This document shows positions 38,956 through 47,876 of a stretch of DNA of 64,000 nt, piece by piece. The stretch's first letter is position 1. Every line of letters starts with the position of its first letter. The position numbers and the translations under genes are program-made. The notes beneath the pieces are model-generated. The model saw nothing but the letters and a program-made list of their open reading frames with translations, was not told the origin of the DNA and searched no databases. Source of the DNA: Ancylobacter rudongensis (GTDB lineage Bacteria > Pseudomonadota > Alphaproteobacteria > Rhizobiales > Xanthobacteraceae); the NCBI RefSeq assembly GCF_900100155.1, contig NZ_FMTP01000001.1, positions 930,001 to 994,000 on the forward strand. The letters run 5' to 3'.

Positions 38956-39756
38956 TCACGGCTCACTTTCGCGCCGGCTCTGGCCGAGGATCCATATCTG
39001 GGCGGAGACGCTGACGGCGAGCGTCACCAGGATCACCACGGCGGAGAGCGCGTAGATCTTGGGGGAGATGACCTGCCGCAGCGAGGTCCAGATGGCGATG
39101 GGCAGGGTCTCGGTGAAGCCGGCCAGGAACCACGCGACGACGAACTCGCCAAAGGCGTCGGTGAAGGCCAGCAGCAGCACAGCGATGAGCGCCGGCGCGA
39201 TCAGCGGCAATATGATCTCGCGGAAGGTGACGAACTCGTTGGCCCCGAGATTCATCGCCGCCTCGATATAGCTGCGCCGGAAGCCGAGGAAACGCGAATA
39301 GAGCATCAGCGTCGCATAGCTCGACGTCATCGTGGTGTGCGCGAGCACGATGGCCGGCTGGCCAACGAGATCGGGCGCGGCGCGGAAGAGGACGACCAGG
39401 CCGAGGCCGAGCACCAGCTGCGGCAGCACCACCGGCCCCAGCACGAGGCAGAGCACCAGCGACTTCATCCGCACCGGCCGCCAGGCCAGAACCATGGCGG
39501 CGGGCATGGCGAGCGCGGTGGAGAGCACCGCCGCCAGCAGCGCAAGCCGGATGCTGGTGAGCAGCGAACCGACCAGCCGCGCATCCCCGAGGCTGGCGGC
39601 GAACCAATCGGTGGTGAAGCCTTCGAGCGGCAGGCCGGGGATCGACTTCGCGTCGAAGGCGAACAGAACGATCACCACGATCGGCAGGTAGAGAAAGGCG
39701 TACAGCACCACCGAATAGGTCGGCAGCGCCCAGCCGAAGGAGAGGCGGTTCATCAT
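38956..39756 (-). CDS. ABC permease, PotC type
   Basis: The 266-residue inner-membrane permease starts MMNRLSFGWALPTYSVVLY and has six hydrophobic segments. The cytoplasmic EAA loop contains EAAMNLGANEFVTFREIILP. It is the second permease of the pair, overlapping the first by ATGA. The start is at the double ATG (39756). The longer open frame upstream runs through the other permease gene out of frame and is not coding. Confidence 0.9.
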   Translation of the reverse strand: MMNRLSFGWALPTYSVVLYAFLYLPIVVIVLFAFDAKSIPGLPLEGFTTDWFAASLGDARLVGSLLTSIRLALLAAVLSTALAMPAAMVLAWRPVRMKSLVLCLVLGPVVLPQLVLGLGLVVLFRAAPDLVGQPAIVLAHTTMTSSYATLMLYSRFLGFRRSYIEAAMNLGANEFVTFREIILPLIAPALIAVLLLAFTDAFGEFVVAWFLAGFTETLPIAIWTSLRQVISPKIYALSAVVILVTLAVSVSAQIWILGQSRRESEP

Positions 39757-40637
39757 GCCGCCTCCCCGCTGGCGCGCCGGATCCATTTCATCGACAGTGC
39801 CAGCGACGCGAAGACGAGAACCAGCAGCACCACCGCCATCGCCGCGCCGCTCGGCCAGTCCAGCCGGCGCTGGAACTCGTCCTGGATCACCTGCGAGAAC
39901 ATCAGCTGCTTGCCGCCGCCGAGCAGGGCCGGTGTCACGAACTCGCCGAGCCCGAAGACGAAGCAGAACACGGCGCCGACCACCAGGCCCGGCGCCGACA
40001 GCGGCAGGATCACCTCGAAGAAGGTGCGCGCCGGGCTGGCATTGAGGTCCATCGCCGCGTCGATCCAGCTGTCGTGAATGTTGCTGATGGCGGCGTAGAG
40101 CGGCAGCACATAGAGCGGCAGATAGGCGTAGATCAGCCCGATCGCCGTCGAGACCGGGGAATAGAGCAGGAAGCTGAGCGGCTCGTCGGTGAGCCCGAGC
40201 GCCATGATCATCTGGTTGATCACGCCGCGCTCGCCAAGCAGCAACCGCCAGGCGGCCACGCGCATGACGATGCTGACCCAGAACGGCGCGATGACCGCCA
40301 CCAGCAGCAGCCCGCGCCACCGGCCGGCCTTCTTGGCGATGAAATAGGCGACGGGATAGGCGAGCACGGCGCAGACGACGGTGACAAAGGCCGCCGTCTC
40401 TGCCGAGAGCAGCAGCGCCCGCCAGATCGCCGGCCGGGCGAGGATCGCGGCGTAATTGTTGAAGGTGAAATCGGGAATCAGCCGGTAGTTCTCGCGGCGC
40501 CAGACGCTGAGTCCGACGATCAGCGCCACCGGGACGACGAAGAAGACGATCTGCCACAGCACCAGCGGCAGCAGGCCGGCGGTCGGCAGCAGCGCCGTGA
40601 GCGAGGTCCGCCGCCGCGGGGAGCCGGGCATGGCCAT
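39753..40637 (-). CDS. ABC permease, PotB type
   Basis: The 294-residue permease begins MAMPGSPRRRTSLTALL with a basic N terminus, followed by six membrane segments and the EAA loop (DAAMDLNASPARTFFEVILP). Its start overlaps the racemase stop as TGATG. With the PotC-type permease, PotA-type ATPase and exported binding protein it forms a polyamine/opine/iron-type ABC importer. Confidence 0.9.
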   Translation of the reverse strand: MAMPGSPRRRTSLTALLPTAGLLPLVLWQIVFFVVPVALIVGLSVWRRENYRLIPDFTFNNYAAILARPAIWRALLLSAETAAFVTVVCAVLAYPVAYFIAKKAGRWRGLLLVAVIAPFWVSIVMRVAAWRLLLGERGVINQMIMALGLTDEPLSFLLYSPVSTAIGLIYAYLPLYVLPLYAAISNIHDSWIDAAMDLNASPARTFFEVILPLSAPGLVVGAVFCFVFGLGEFVTPALLGGGKQLMFSQVIQDEFQRRLDWPSGAAMAVVLLVLVFASLALSMKWIRRASGEAA

Positions 40638-41368
40638 CACGCGAAATCGTATTCGGGGCGGGCGAAGGCCGGGGTGGGATAGGAGAGCTTGGACGGCTTC
40701 AGGCCGGTCGCCACCATCGCGCGGGCGAGATGCAGCGCCACCTTGCCGGGGTCGATCACCGGAATCGACACGCCGAAATGGCGGTGCAGCGCCTCTTCCA
40801 CCACCTGCGCCATGTCGAAGCCGGTGCCGGTGCAGCCCATGACGAAGGCCTCCGCGCCGTCGCGCTCCACCGCGTCGATGCTCTCGGCGATGATATGGGC
40901 GAGGCAGCTTTCGTCCAGCGCCAGGACGCTGGCGCCGGCCGCCCGCACCGAGGCGAGGCTGCGCTCCAGCCCGTAGCGCGCGACGACCCGGCGGATGAGC
41001 GGGAACAGCGGCTTCTCGGTGATGAACACGGTGAAGCGGTTGGAGAGCATCGCCGCCATGTGCAGCGCGGCCTCCCCTTCGCCGACGATGGGGATCGAGA
41101 CAAGCTCCCGCGCGCCCGACAGGCCCGGATCGGTGAAGCAGGCGATGGTGCAGGCGTCCACGCCGTCCGCCTCGGCCTCGCGGGCAAGCCGCATCACTTC
41201 AGGCGCGGCGAGCGCCGAATCGAACTCCGCCTCGATCGAGTTGGTGCCGCGCCCCAGCGGCACGGCTGAAATCTCGACGCCCTCGCCGGCGAAGGAGCGG
41301 TACTCGGCCTCGGCCTTGCCCACCAGTTCCTGGGAATCCAGCACCGGCACGATCACACGTATATGCAT
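40637..41368 (-). CDS. Asp/Glu/hydantoin racemase family protein
   Basis: The 243-residue cofactor-independent racemase-fold protein begins MHIRVIVPVLDSQELVGKAE. The two catalytic cysteines are in TIACFTDPGLSGA and FVMGCTGTGFDMA, the motif pair of hydantoin/aspartate racemases. It would interconvert stereoisomers of the imported substrate before hydrolysis. It lies between the substrate-binding protein (11-base gap) and the permeases, which is unusual for a transport operon and ties it to this substrate. It may also be a maleate-isomerase-like relative. Confidence 0.86.
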   Translation of the reverse strand: MHIRVIVPVLDSQELVGKAEAEYRSFAGEGVEISAVPLGRGTNSIEAEFDSALAAPEVMRLAREAEADGVDACTIACFTDPGLSGARELVSIPIVGEGEAALHMAAMLSNRFTVFITEKPLFPLIRRVVARYGLERSLASVRAAGASVLALDESCLAHIIAESIDAVERDGAEAFVMGCTGTGFDMAQVVEEALHRHFGVSIPVIDPGKVALHLARAMVATGLKPSKLSYPTPAFARPEYDFA

Positions 41369-41379
41369 CGACCCGCGCC

Positions 41380-42507
41380 TCAGCCCATCTTGAAGGTTTG
41401 CCAGGCGTCCGCCCAGGCGTTTTCGTCGACCGGCGCCAGGCTCATCTGGCAGTTGGCGACCCATTCCTCCATCTTGTCGAGGCCGAGCGCCTTGACCTGC
41501 TCAGGCGTGAGCAGGTCCTTCACCTTGGCGTTGGTGACGGCGAACTTGTCGGCGCCCCAGGCCATCTGCTTCATCGCCTTGGCGCTGGTCATGTAGTCGA
41601 GATAGGCCATGGCCGAGGCGAGATGCTCGGTGCCGCGCACGATCTGCAGCGTCTCCATCCACATGGCGCCGCCCTGCTTGGGGATGGACAGCTCGACATC
41701 GGCACCGGCAAGGCGGGCCGTGGTCCGGACATTGTCGCTGGAAGAGCCCCAGACCATCCACGCCTCGCGGTTGATGAGGTCGGATTTCACCGTGCCCATG
41801 TCGGCCTGCAGCGCGCGCATGTTCGGCCGGAACGCGATCATCTTGTCGAGAATCTTCTGCAGCGCCTCGCCGGTGGCGTCCTCCGGCTTCTCCTGGCCGA
41901 TCCACTTGCCGGTCATCCAGAGATAGAGCTCCGGCCAGTCGATGATCTCGACCCGTCCCTTCAGCGCGGGGTCCCAGGCGAGCGCGGCGTCGGATGCGGC
42001 GGCGGCGGAGATCTTGTCCGGCCAGTAGACGAAGCCGTTCACCCCGAAGCGGGTCGGGATGCTGTAGACCTTGCCGTCATAGATCGTCTCGGGACGGTTG
42101 CGGAAGGCGGGCAGCGTCTCGTCGAGCGAGGGTAGCTTGGCGGTGTCGATCGGCAGAGTGAGGCCGGCGGCGGCGAATTTTGAGGTCCACACCGCGTCCG
42201 GGTTGATGACGTCGAATTTGGTGGTGCCGGCCTGGACGAGGCTGAGCTGCGCGCCGTTGCTCTCGGCTTCCTTGATGTTCAGCTCGACGCCGGTGAGTTC
42301 GGTGAAGCCGCGCATCAGATCCGGGTCGTTATACCCGGCCCAGGCGAGCACGTTGAGGGGGCCGGTGAGCTTGGCCTCGCCGGCATAGGCGGGCCTGGCA
42401 AAATCGACCTGCGCCGCGATGGTCGCGAACATGGCGGCCTGCGCGCCGAGGCGCAGCACGTCGCGGCGGCTGGGCGAAAGGTGGGTGAGCAGGCGAGACC
42501 CGGACAT
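41380..42507 (-). CDS. Tat-exported ABC substrate-binding protein (PotD/PotF-like)
   Basis: The 375-residue periplasmic binding protein has a twin-arginine leader visible as SRRDVLRLGAQAAMFATIAA, with cleavage expected after ARPAYA. The mature domain has GPLNVLAWAGYNDPDLMRGF and NPDAVWTSKFAAAGL, typical of the PotD/spermidine-putrescine cluster D family. It is the first gene of the minus-strand operon, divergent from a LuxR-type regulator. The ligand is unknown; the racemase/HyuA/DUF917 neighbours suggest a chiral cyclic amide rather than a polyamine. Confidence 0.9.
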   Translation of the reverse strand: MSGSRLLTHLSPSRRDVLRLGAQAAMFATIAAQVDFARPAYAGEAKLTGPLNVLAWAGYNDPDLMRGFTELTGVELNIKEAESNGAQLSLVQAGTTKFDVINPDAVWTSKFAAAGLTLPIDTAKLPSLDETLPAFRNRPETIYDGKVYSIPTRFGVNGFVYWPDKISAAAASDAALAWDPALKGRVEIIDWPELYLWMTGKWIGQEKPEDATGEALQKILDKMIAFRPNMRALQADMGTVKSDLINREAWMVWGSSSDNVRTTARLAGADVELSIPKQGGAMWMETLQIVRGTEHLASAMAYLDYMTSAKAMKQMAWGADKFAVTNAKVKDLLTPEQVKALGLDKMEEWVANCQMSLAPVDENAWADAWQTFKMG

Positions 42508-42592
42508 GCGACCATTCCCTCTTGGAGCGGCGGATGACTACCATCGCAGCTCATCGGCGATGTATAAGGCGGGGGCTATCGGTTCTTCCATA

Positions 42593-42606
42593 GTGACCAC
42601 AGTCAC
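42593..42606. promoter_or_regulatory. Palindrome between the binding-protein and LuxR genes
   Basis: GTGAC-CACA-GTCAC, two perfect 5-bp arms with a 4-base spacer, lies in the 182-base divergent intergenic region. It is a plausible operator for the adjacent LuxR-type regulator. Confidence 0.45.
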
Positions 42607-42689
42607 CGCCCGCCGCGCCGCTGCCCCGGCGTGCGGCCTTGGCACGGTTTCTGCTTCGACCGAGGGCCAACAACAGGGGGCAGGCCCGC

Positions 42690-43715
42690 ATGGGATACCA
42701 AGGACGCGCGCACGATCTGCCGGCCGGTTTCGGCCGCGACATGGCGCGTGTGCTCTCCCGCATCGGCCGCGACGATTTCTATGAGAGCATGATCGACGCG
42801 GTCGCACCGCTGATCCCCTGCGATTTCTGGATCATGGCGCGGTACGAGACGGAGGCGAAGCCCCGTATCCTCTCGGAATCCGGCATGGCTCCCCGTGCCA
42901 AGTCCGCCTACACGGACAAGCTCTGGGAACTCGACCCGCTCGCCCGCGCGCCGTTCGCCGGCGAGGCCCACCGCGCCATCAGCCTGCGAACGCTATGTGC
43001 CGACGGCCCGCTCGATCGGACCTATGCCCGCTATCTCGACGTGGATCTCGGCATTGTCGACGAACTGGCGCTGCTGCTGCCGCTGAACGAGCGCAGCTTC
43101 ATCGCCCTGTGCCTCGACCGCCACCGCGAGAACTTCCACGAGGGCGAACTGCGCCTTGCCTCTGAGATGCTCGACATCCTGCTGGAAATGCACCGTCAGC
43201 ATGTCACGCGCACGGTGGAACTGCAGGTGGCGCGCACATCGGGGCTCTCGGGCGGCGCGCCGGCGGAGATACTGATCCTCACGGCCAGCGGCGCCTGCCT
43301 TTTCCAGTCCGAGGGCTGGACGCAGGCCGCCCGGCACGCCTTTGACCGCGACCAGCTGCCGGCGCATCTCGCCTCGACCGAGCGCCGCGTCATCCCCGCC
43401 AATGGCGGCTGGTGCCTGTTCCGCCCGGCCTGCGAGGGCACGGACGCGCTGCTGCATGATGTCGAGGTCTTCGTGCTGCGCAAGGAGGCGCCTGACTTCG
43501 GCAGCCGGCTTGACCGGCTGGCGCGGCTCTACGGTCTGACCGAGCGGCAGAAGCAGATCGTGCGGCTGTCCTTCGAGGGCCACCACAATGCCTCGATCGC
43601 ACGGCAGCTCAACATCACCGTCGGCGGGGTGAAGAACCACAAGCTGCGGATCTACGACAAGCTCGACATCACCAGCGAGCGCGAACTGCTGCCGGCCTTC
43701 CTGATGGGCCTGTGA
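42690..43715 (+). CDS. LuxR-type transcriptional regulator
   Basis: The 341-residue regulator has an N-terminal 200-residue sensor-like domain without a phosphoacceptor pattern (GAF/autoinducer-like fold possible) and a C-terminal LuxR helix-turn-helix: LTERQKQIVRLSFEGHHNAS, then IARQLNITVGGVKNHKLRIY. The start at 42690 (MGYQGRAHDLP) follows GGGGGCAGG; an upstream ATG at 42639 lacks a good site. It is divergent from the importer operon and probably responds to its substrate or a product. No LuxI synthase is present. Confidence 0.85.
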   Translation: MGYQGRAHDLPAGFGRDMARVLSRIGRDDFYESMIDAVAPLIPCDFWIMARYETEAKPRILSESGMAPRAKSAYTDKLWELDPLARAPFAGEAHRAISLRTLCADGPLDRTYARYLDVDLGIVDELALLLPLNERSFIALCLDRHRENFHEGELRLASEMLDILLEMHRQHVTRTVELQVARTSGLSGGAPAEILILTASGACLFQSEGWTQAARHAFDRDQLPAHLASTERRVIPANGGWCLFRPACEGTDALLHDVEVFVLRKEAPDFGSRLDRLARLYGLTERQKQIVRLSFEGHHNASIARQLNITVGGVKNHKLRIYDKLDITSERELLPAFLMGL

Positions 43716-43817
43716 CGGCGGCCGGCCCTGCGCGGCTTGCGACGCACCACGTTGCTCAATGCCGCCGCATGATCGTTCCGGGACCTTTTGTTCATACCGC
43801 AGCCCGTTATCGAGGGT

Positions 43818-43844
43818 CCGCAGGCGGCGCGCGGCCGCCTGCGG
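43818..43844. terminator. Bidirectional hairpin between the LuxR and GH18 genes
   Basis: CCGCAGGCGGC (43818-43828) pairs perfectly with GCCGCCTGCGG (43834-43844), an 11-bp stem with a 5-base loop between two convergent genes. It has no T-tract. Confidence 0.55.
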
Positions 43845-43863
43845 CTGTGTCGATGTCGGCGGT

Positions 43864-46089
43864 TCAGGCGAGGCCGTCCGACGCGTGCAGCACATTGGCG
43901 ACGGAGACCGACTCCGCTGCGGCGTCATCGGCCGCATCGAGAAGGGCCTGCCATTCGGCCAGCGCCGACGCATCCTTGGCGGCGATGTCGTCGATCGACA
44001 TGTCGGCCAGCGTCACGCCGTCAAGCGTATAGGTCTGGTTGTTGCCGGCGATGTCGATGACGACCGAGCCGTCGACTTCCGAGACCGAGAAGCTCTGGGC
44101 CGACATCCAGCCGAAATCGAGCGTATCGGTGCTCGGCTCGAAAGGCAGGACGGTGTCGGTGCCCCAGGCCCAGGTGATGGCAGTGGTGGTGCTGGCGCCG
44201 TCGCCGTCGTCGCCGTTTCCAGTATCGGTGTCACCGTCACCGTCGCCGTCTCCGGTGTCGGTGTCGCCTTCATCCGTATCACCGTCATCGGTGTCGGTGT
44301 CGCCATCGCCGTTTCCGGTATCGGTGTCACCGCCATCCGTGTCGCCATCACCGTCCGACGAACCGGAATCGGCGCTGTCGGTCACCGTCTTCAGGATCTC
44401 GGCGAAGGCATAGCTGTCCTGAACGATGCCGCTGCCCGTCGGCGAGACGTAGCCGGTGGCCGAGCCATTGTCGCGGCTGAGCGACCACATGGAGATGCCG
44501 GCGACCTTGTCATTGGCCTGGGCAAAGGCGACGAGCTGCTCGGCATCCTCCAGGGTGAACACTTCGGAGGTGACATCGTTGATGCCGATCATCACCGTGA
44601 TGACGATCGGGCTGTCGAGGCCGATGGCCTCCATCTGGGCGAGGGTCGCGAGCGCGGCGGAAATCGCGTCGTTGCCCATGTCGCCCGTGTCGTAATACTC
44701 GCCATAGTCCATCGCCATGATGTTGACATTGGCGATCTCCACCCCCGCCGCCATGGCGGCGGTGAGCAGGTCGATGCCGTCTTGGGTCAGGCCGTCCGTG
44801 AGCACCGGCAGGGTGAACGAGATTTCCAGCTCGGGATTGGCCGCCTGCAACAGCGCCAGCGCCTCGTTGCGCATCGCGTTGGCCGCGTCATTGGCAATCG
44901 CCGATCCCTCGATGTCGAAGTCGAGCCGGGTGACGTGGTAGCGGTCGATGATCTCCTGATAGGCGGCGGCGAGAGCCTCGGCGCTGGAGAAGGTGAGCGC
45001 GCCCTCCCGACCGTTGGCGCCGCCCAGCGAGATCGTCACCTCGACCCCCCGCGCCTGCAGCGTCTCGATCTGCGACAGGATCGAGGTGCCGTTGGGCAGC
45101 GTGTCCGCGGCAATGGTGCCGGTGCCGCCCCAACCGAGCGTGTCCGTGCCCGAGGAGAGGACGAAGGCCAGTGTGACCGCGCTCAGCCGGGCGGCGTCGA
45201 CGATCTCGACAAGGTTCTGGCTGCTGCTCAGCGACATGTCGATATAGGGCGAGAAGGTCTTGTCGCCCCCGCCCGTGCCCTCGGCGGCGGTGCTGACGCT
45301 GAGCACGTCGGAGGCCTGGGAGGCCCCCGCCTCGTCCACAGCGACGATGGTGAAGGCATAGGCGGTGGAGGGCTCCAGCCCCGTCACCTTGTAGTAGGTG
45401 GAGGAGGTCGTCGCGATCAGGACGCCGTCCTGATAGATCTGATAGGCGCTGACTGTGCCGACCCCGTTCACCTCGGCCGCATCCCACACCAGCACGGTGG
45501 TGGTGGCGGAGGTGCCGGCGGCGTAGAGATCCTCCGGTGCATCCGGCACCACGGGCGTGGTGTCCATGTAGCCGACCAGGGTCCAGACGGAGCTGCCGGC
45601 GGAGGGGTCTTCGCCCTGCGTCCACCATCCGGCCTGATACACCAGATTGCCGATGCTGACGCGGTCGCCGCCGGTGTAGATGTCGCTGGCCGACCAGGCA
45701 GCTGCATAGCCGGCATCGGGTTCCCCGCCGGTATCGCCCTCGCCGTCGGAATCGCCGTCGCCCCCCGCATCGCTGGGGTCGCCGCCGTCATCGGTGCCAT
45801 CGCCGCTGCCCGCGGCCTCGAGCGCGGTCTGCCAGGCCATGAGGGCCGAGGCGTCCCGGGCGGTGATGTTGTCCAGCGTCAGATCGGCGAGCTTGACGCC
45901 TTCCAGCCGGTAGGTCTGGTTGTTGGAAGGAATGGAGATGACGACGTCGCCGCCGACTTCCGAGATGGTGAAATTGGTTGAGGAAAACCAGCCGAAATCG
46001 AGCACATCGGTGGCCGGGTCGAAGGCAAGCACCGTCGCCGTGCCCCACTGCCATGTAATCGTTGTCGTTGCACCGGAAACAGAAGACAT
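43864..46089 (-). CDS. GH18 chitinase-like secreted protein with duplicated terminal modules
   Basis: The 741-residue protein has no signal peptide. By position: module A (11-90), Asp/Gly-rich linker (94-127), CBM5/12-like chitin-binding domain with W132 and W155-W156 (about 128-173), fibronectin III (183-268), GH18 barrel (about 278-570), a long Asp/Gly/Thr repeat linker (574-631), and module A again (638-717). The catalytic signature is LDFDIEG, D390/D392/E394, the PF-ChiA-like variant; the first Asp of DxxDxDxE is Thr387. Modules A and A' share about 50 of 80 residues. The neighbouring type I exporter genes suggest it is the exported cargo. Confidence 0.85.
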   Translation of the reverse strand: MSSVSGATTTITWQWGTATVLAFDPATDVLDFGWFSSTNFTISEVGGDVVISIPSNNQTYRLEGVKLADLTLDNITARDASALMAWQTALEAAGSGDGTDDGGDPSDAGGDGDSDGEGDTGGEPDAGYAAAWSASDIYTGGDRVSIGNLVYQAGWWTQGEDPSAGSSVWTLVGYMDTTPVVPDAPEDLYAAGTSATTTVLVWDAAEVNGVGTVSAYQIYQDGVLIATTSSTYYKVTGLEPSTAYAFTIVAVDEAGASQASDVLSVSTAAEGTGGGDKTFSPYIDMSLSSSQNLVEIVDAARLSAVTLAFVLSSGTDTLGWGGTGTIAADTLPNGTSILSQIETLQARGVEVTISLGGANGREGALTFSSAEALAAAYQEIIDRYHVTRLDFDIEGSAIANDAANAMRNEALALLQAANPELEISFTLPVLTDGLTQDGIDLLTAAMAAGVEIANVNIMAMDYGEYYDTGDMGNDAISAALATLAQMEAIGLDSPIVITVMIGINDVTSEVFTLEDAEQLVAFAQANDKVAGISMWSLSRDNGSATGYVSPTGSGIVQDSYAFAEILKTVTDSADSGSSDGDGDTDGGDTDTGNGDGDTDTDDGDTDEGDTDTGDGDGDGDTDTGNGDDGDGASTTTAITWAWGTDTVLPFEPSTDTLDFGWMSAQSFSVSEVDGSVVIDIAGNNQTYTLDGVTLADMSIDDIAAKDASALAEWQALLDAADDAAAESVSVANVLHASDGLA
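44188..44376 (-). repeat. In-frame repeat coding an Asp/Gly/Thr linker
   Basis: Irregular GTGTCGGTGTC/ACCGTC-type short repeats encode DGDTDGGDTDTGNGDGDTDT-like units between the GH18 barrel and the terminal module. Such acidic repeats resemble the calcium-binding linkers of type I secreted proteins, though no canonical RTX nonapeptide (GGxGxDxUx) array is present. The number of repeat units may vary between strains. Confidence 0.6.
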
Positions 46090-46239
46090 AAAGACCTCTT
46101 GATCAGTAACATCACCCGCTGGGTCGGGCCGTCGGAAAGCCTGCCAATTCCAGCCCTCCCGATGCGCAGCCCACTTATGAATGCACCTTGCGCATCAACG
46201 TATCATGTCAAAAAGGTGGCTCGTCGGCCGTTTTCGATA

Positions 46240-46257
46240 GGTTATATTTTATAAGTG
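46240..46257. promoter_or_regulatory. 18-bp motif, copy upstream of the GH18 gene
   Basis: GGTTATATTTTATAAGTG sits about 150 bases upstream of the GH18 start. Sixteen of 18 bases match a copy upstream of the type I exporter gene. Both lie in AT-rich islands in otherwise GC-rich DNA and contain TTATA-AAA-TATAA arms on the minus strand. It could be an operator or a promoter. Confidence 0.5.
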
Positions 46258-46379
46258 AAGAGCCCGCCAAATAATGGCGCTCACACTGCGCGCGACATAC
46301 TCGTTTCTTGTCTTTGTAGTCAGAATAGCCGATTGCGCGGTTGGCATTCGCTCGCAGGTCCGGGACGCGGGGCGCGCCA

Positions 46380-47876
46380 CTAATCCTCGCGGAACGCCCG
46401 CGCCATCTGGTCGGTCAGCGGCTTCGTCAGATAGCTCAGCGGCGTGCGCGCGCCGGTCACGACGAATACATCCGCCGGCATCCCCGGCACCAGCGTCTGC
46501 TCCGGGCGCAGCCGTGCCAGCTCGTTGGCATCGATGCCAACCTTCAGCGCATAATAGGGAGCGCCGGTCTGGGGATCGACCAGGCGATCGGGCGAGACGA
46601 CGAGCAGCGTGCCGGACAGTTCCGGCGTGGAATGCTGGTCGAAGGCGGCAAGGCGGATGCGGGCCGGTTGCCCGGCGTGGATCCGGTCGACCGACGCCGG
46701 GTCCGCCCGCGCTTCCACAATCAGGCTCTCATTGTCCGGCACGATCTCCATCACCACGTCGCCCGGCTTGATGACACCGCCGATGGTGTGGAAGGCGAGG
46801 CCGTTCACCCGGCCGCTCACCGGCGCGCGGATGTCCGTGCGCGTGAGTTTGTCGATGGCGGCGATGCGCTCCTCGGTCTGCTCCTGCACATTGGCATCCG
46901 CCTCGCGCAGCTCGGTCAGCACCTTCTCGCGCGTGTCGCGCTCAAGCTCCAGGATCTGCAGCTGCAGCTGACCGATCCCCTGCTCGATGGCGGCCTTGTC
47001 GGCGACGCGTGCGGCGATGGCGCCTTCCAGCTCGGCCTGCTGGCGCTCCAGCGCCAGGAGCCGGGTGGTTGGCATCAACCCCCTCTCACTGAGCGCGCGC
47101 GCCGCCTCCAGCTCCCGGCCGATGAGATCGTGCTGGCGCAGCGCCGCCGCCCGCTGGGCCTCCAGGCCACCGATCTGCTCTCGGCTCTGGGCAATGCCGG
47201 CCTCCAGCCGCGCCACCTGCGCCTTCAGCGTCTCGCGCCGGGCCTGGAACAGCCGCTCCTGCCCGGTGAACACGCGGTCGGCGATTTCCGCCCCCGTCTC
47301 GGGTGGCGCGAGGCCGTCGGTTGGCACGGACGCGGCGACTGGCGGCACGGCATTCGCCCATTGCCGGTCCACCGCCACCATCGCATCGAGCATGGCGGGT
47401 CGCGTCATCGCTGGGGCATCGTCACGCTCGGCCTTGAGGCGGGCCTGCCGGGCGAGGGCCTCGTAGAGCCGGTTCTCGACGATTGCCCGTTCGGCGGCAT
47501 GGCGGGTGGCGTCGAGGCGGACCAGCAGGTCGCCGGCCCTGACCGAGGCGCCATCGCGCACGGCCAACACGCTGATGATGCCGCCATCCAGATGCTGGAC
47601 GGCGCGGGTCCTTCCCTCCGTGACCAGTATGCCGGAAGCGACCACCGCGCTTTGCAGCATGGCGAGGGCCGACCAGACGCCGAAGCCAAGGACGACGCCG
47701 ACGCACACCGCGGCACCGAAGCGCAGAGGACCGGCAGGATCGGCCGGGTCTTCGCTTGCGCGGGGGCCGCGCGCGGCCCGTCGCCGCCGGCCGAACAGCG
47801 TCCACCGGGCGGAGGGCGCCGGAGACGGCTTGCCGGAGGACGGAGCCGGGCCGCTATTGGAGGGGTCGGTGCTCAC
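46380..47876 (-). CDS. Type I secretion membrane-fusion protein (HlyD/PrtE family)
   Basis: The 498-residue adaptor has a proline-rich cytoplasmic N terminus, one membrane helix (about residues 50-75), then barrel-sandwich halves around a long coiled coil (about 160-370, with LERQQAELEGAIAARVADKA). Its HlyD C-terminal region has DIRAPVSGRVNGLAFHTIGG and LVPGMPADVFVVTGARTPLS. It links the ABC exporter to an outer-membrane TolC-type protein, which is not encoded here. It overlaps the ABC gene by ATGA and lies 290 bases from the GH18 gene. Confidence 0.92.
   Translation of the reverse strand: MSTDPSNSGPAPSSGKPSPAPSARWTLFGRRRRAARGPRASEDPADPAGPLRFGAAVCVGVVLGFGVWSALAMLQSAVVASGILVTEGRTRAVQHLDGGIISVLAVRDGASVRAGDLLVRLDATRHAAERAIVENRLYEALARQARLKAERDDAPAMTRPAMLDAMVAVDRQWANAVPPVAASVPTDGLAPPETGAEIADRVFTGQERLFQARRETLKAQVARLEAGIAQSREQIGGLEAQRAAALRQHDLIGRELEAARALSERGLMPTTRLLALERQQAELEGAIAARVADKAAIEQGIGQLQLQILELERDTREKVLTELREADANVQEQTEERIAAIDKLTRTDIRAPVSGRVNGLAFHTIGGVIKPGDVVMEIVPDNESLIVEARADPASVDRIHAGQPARIRLAAFDQHSTPELSGTLLVVSPDRLVDPQTGAPYYALKVGIDANELARLRPEQTLVPGMPADVFVVTGARTPLSYLTKPLTDQMARAFRED

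Noticed and set aside
44188..44376. CRISPR array or non-coding tandem repeat
   Set aside because: The repeats are irregular, in frame and encode an acidic linker of the GH18 protein; there are no constant repeats with unique spacers.
43864..46089. Classical RTX toxin/adhesin
   Set aside because: No GGxGxDxUx nonapeptide array is present; the acidic repeats are Asp/Gly/Thr linkers and the centre is a GH18 barrel.
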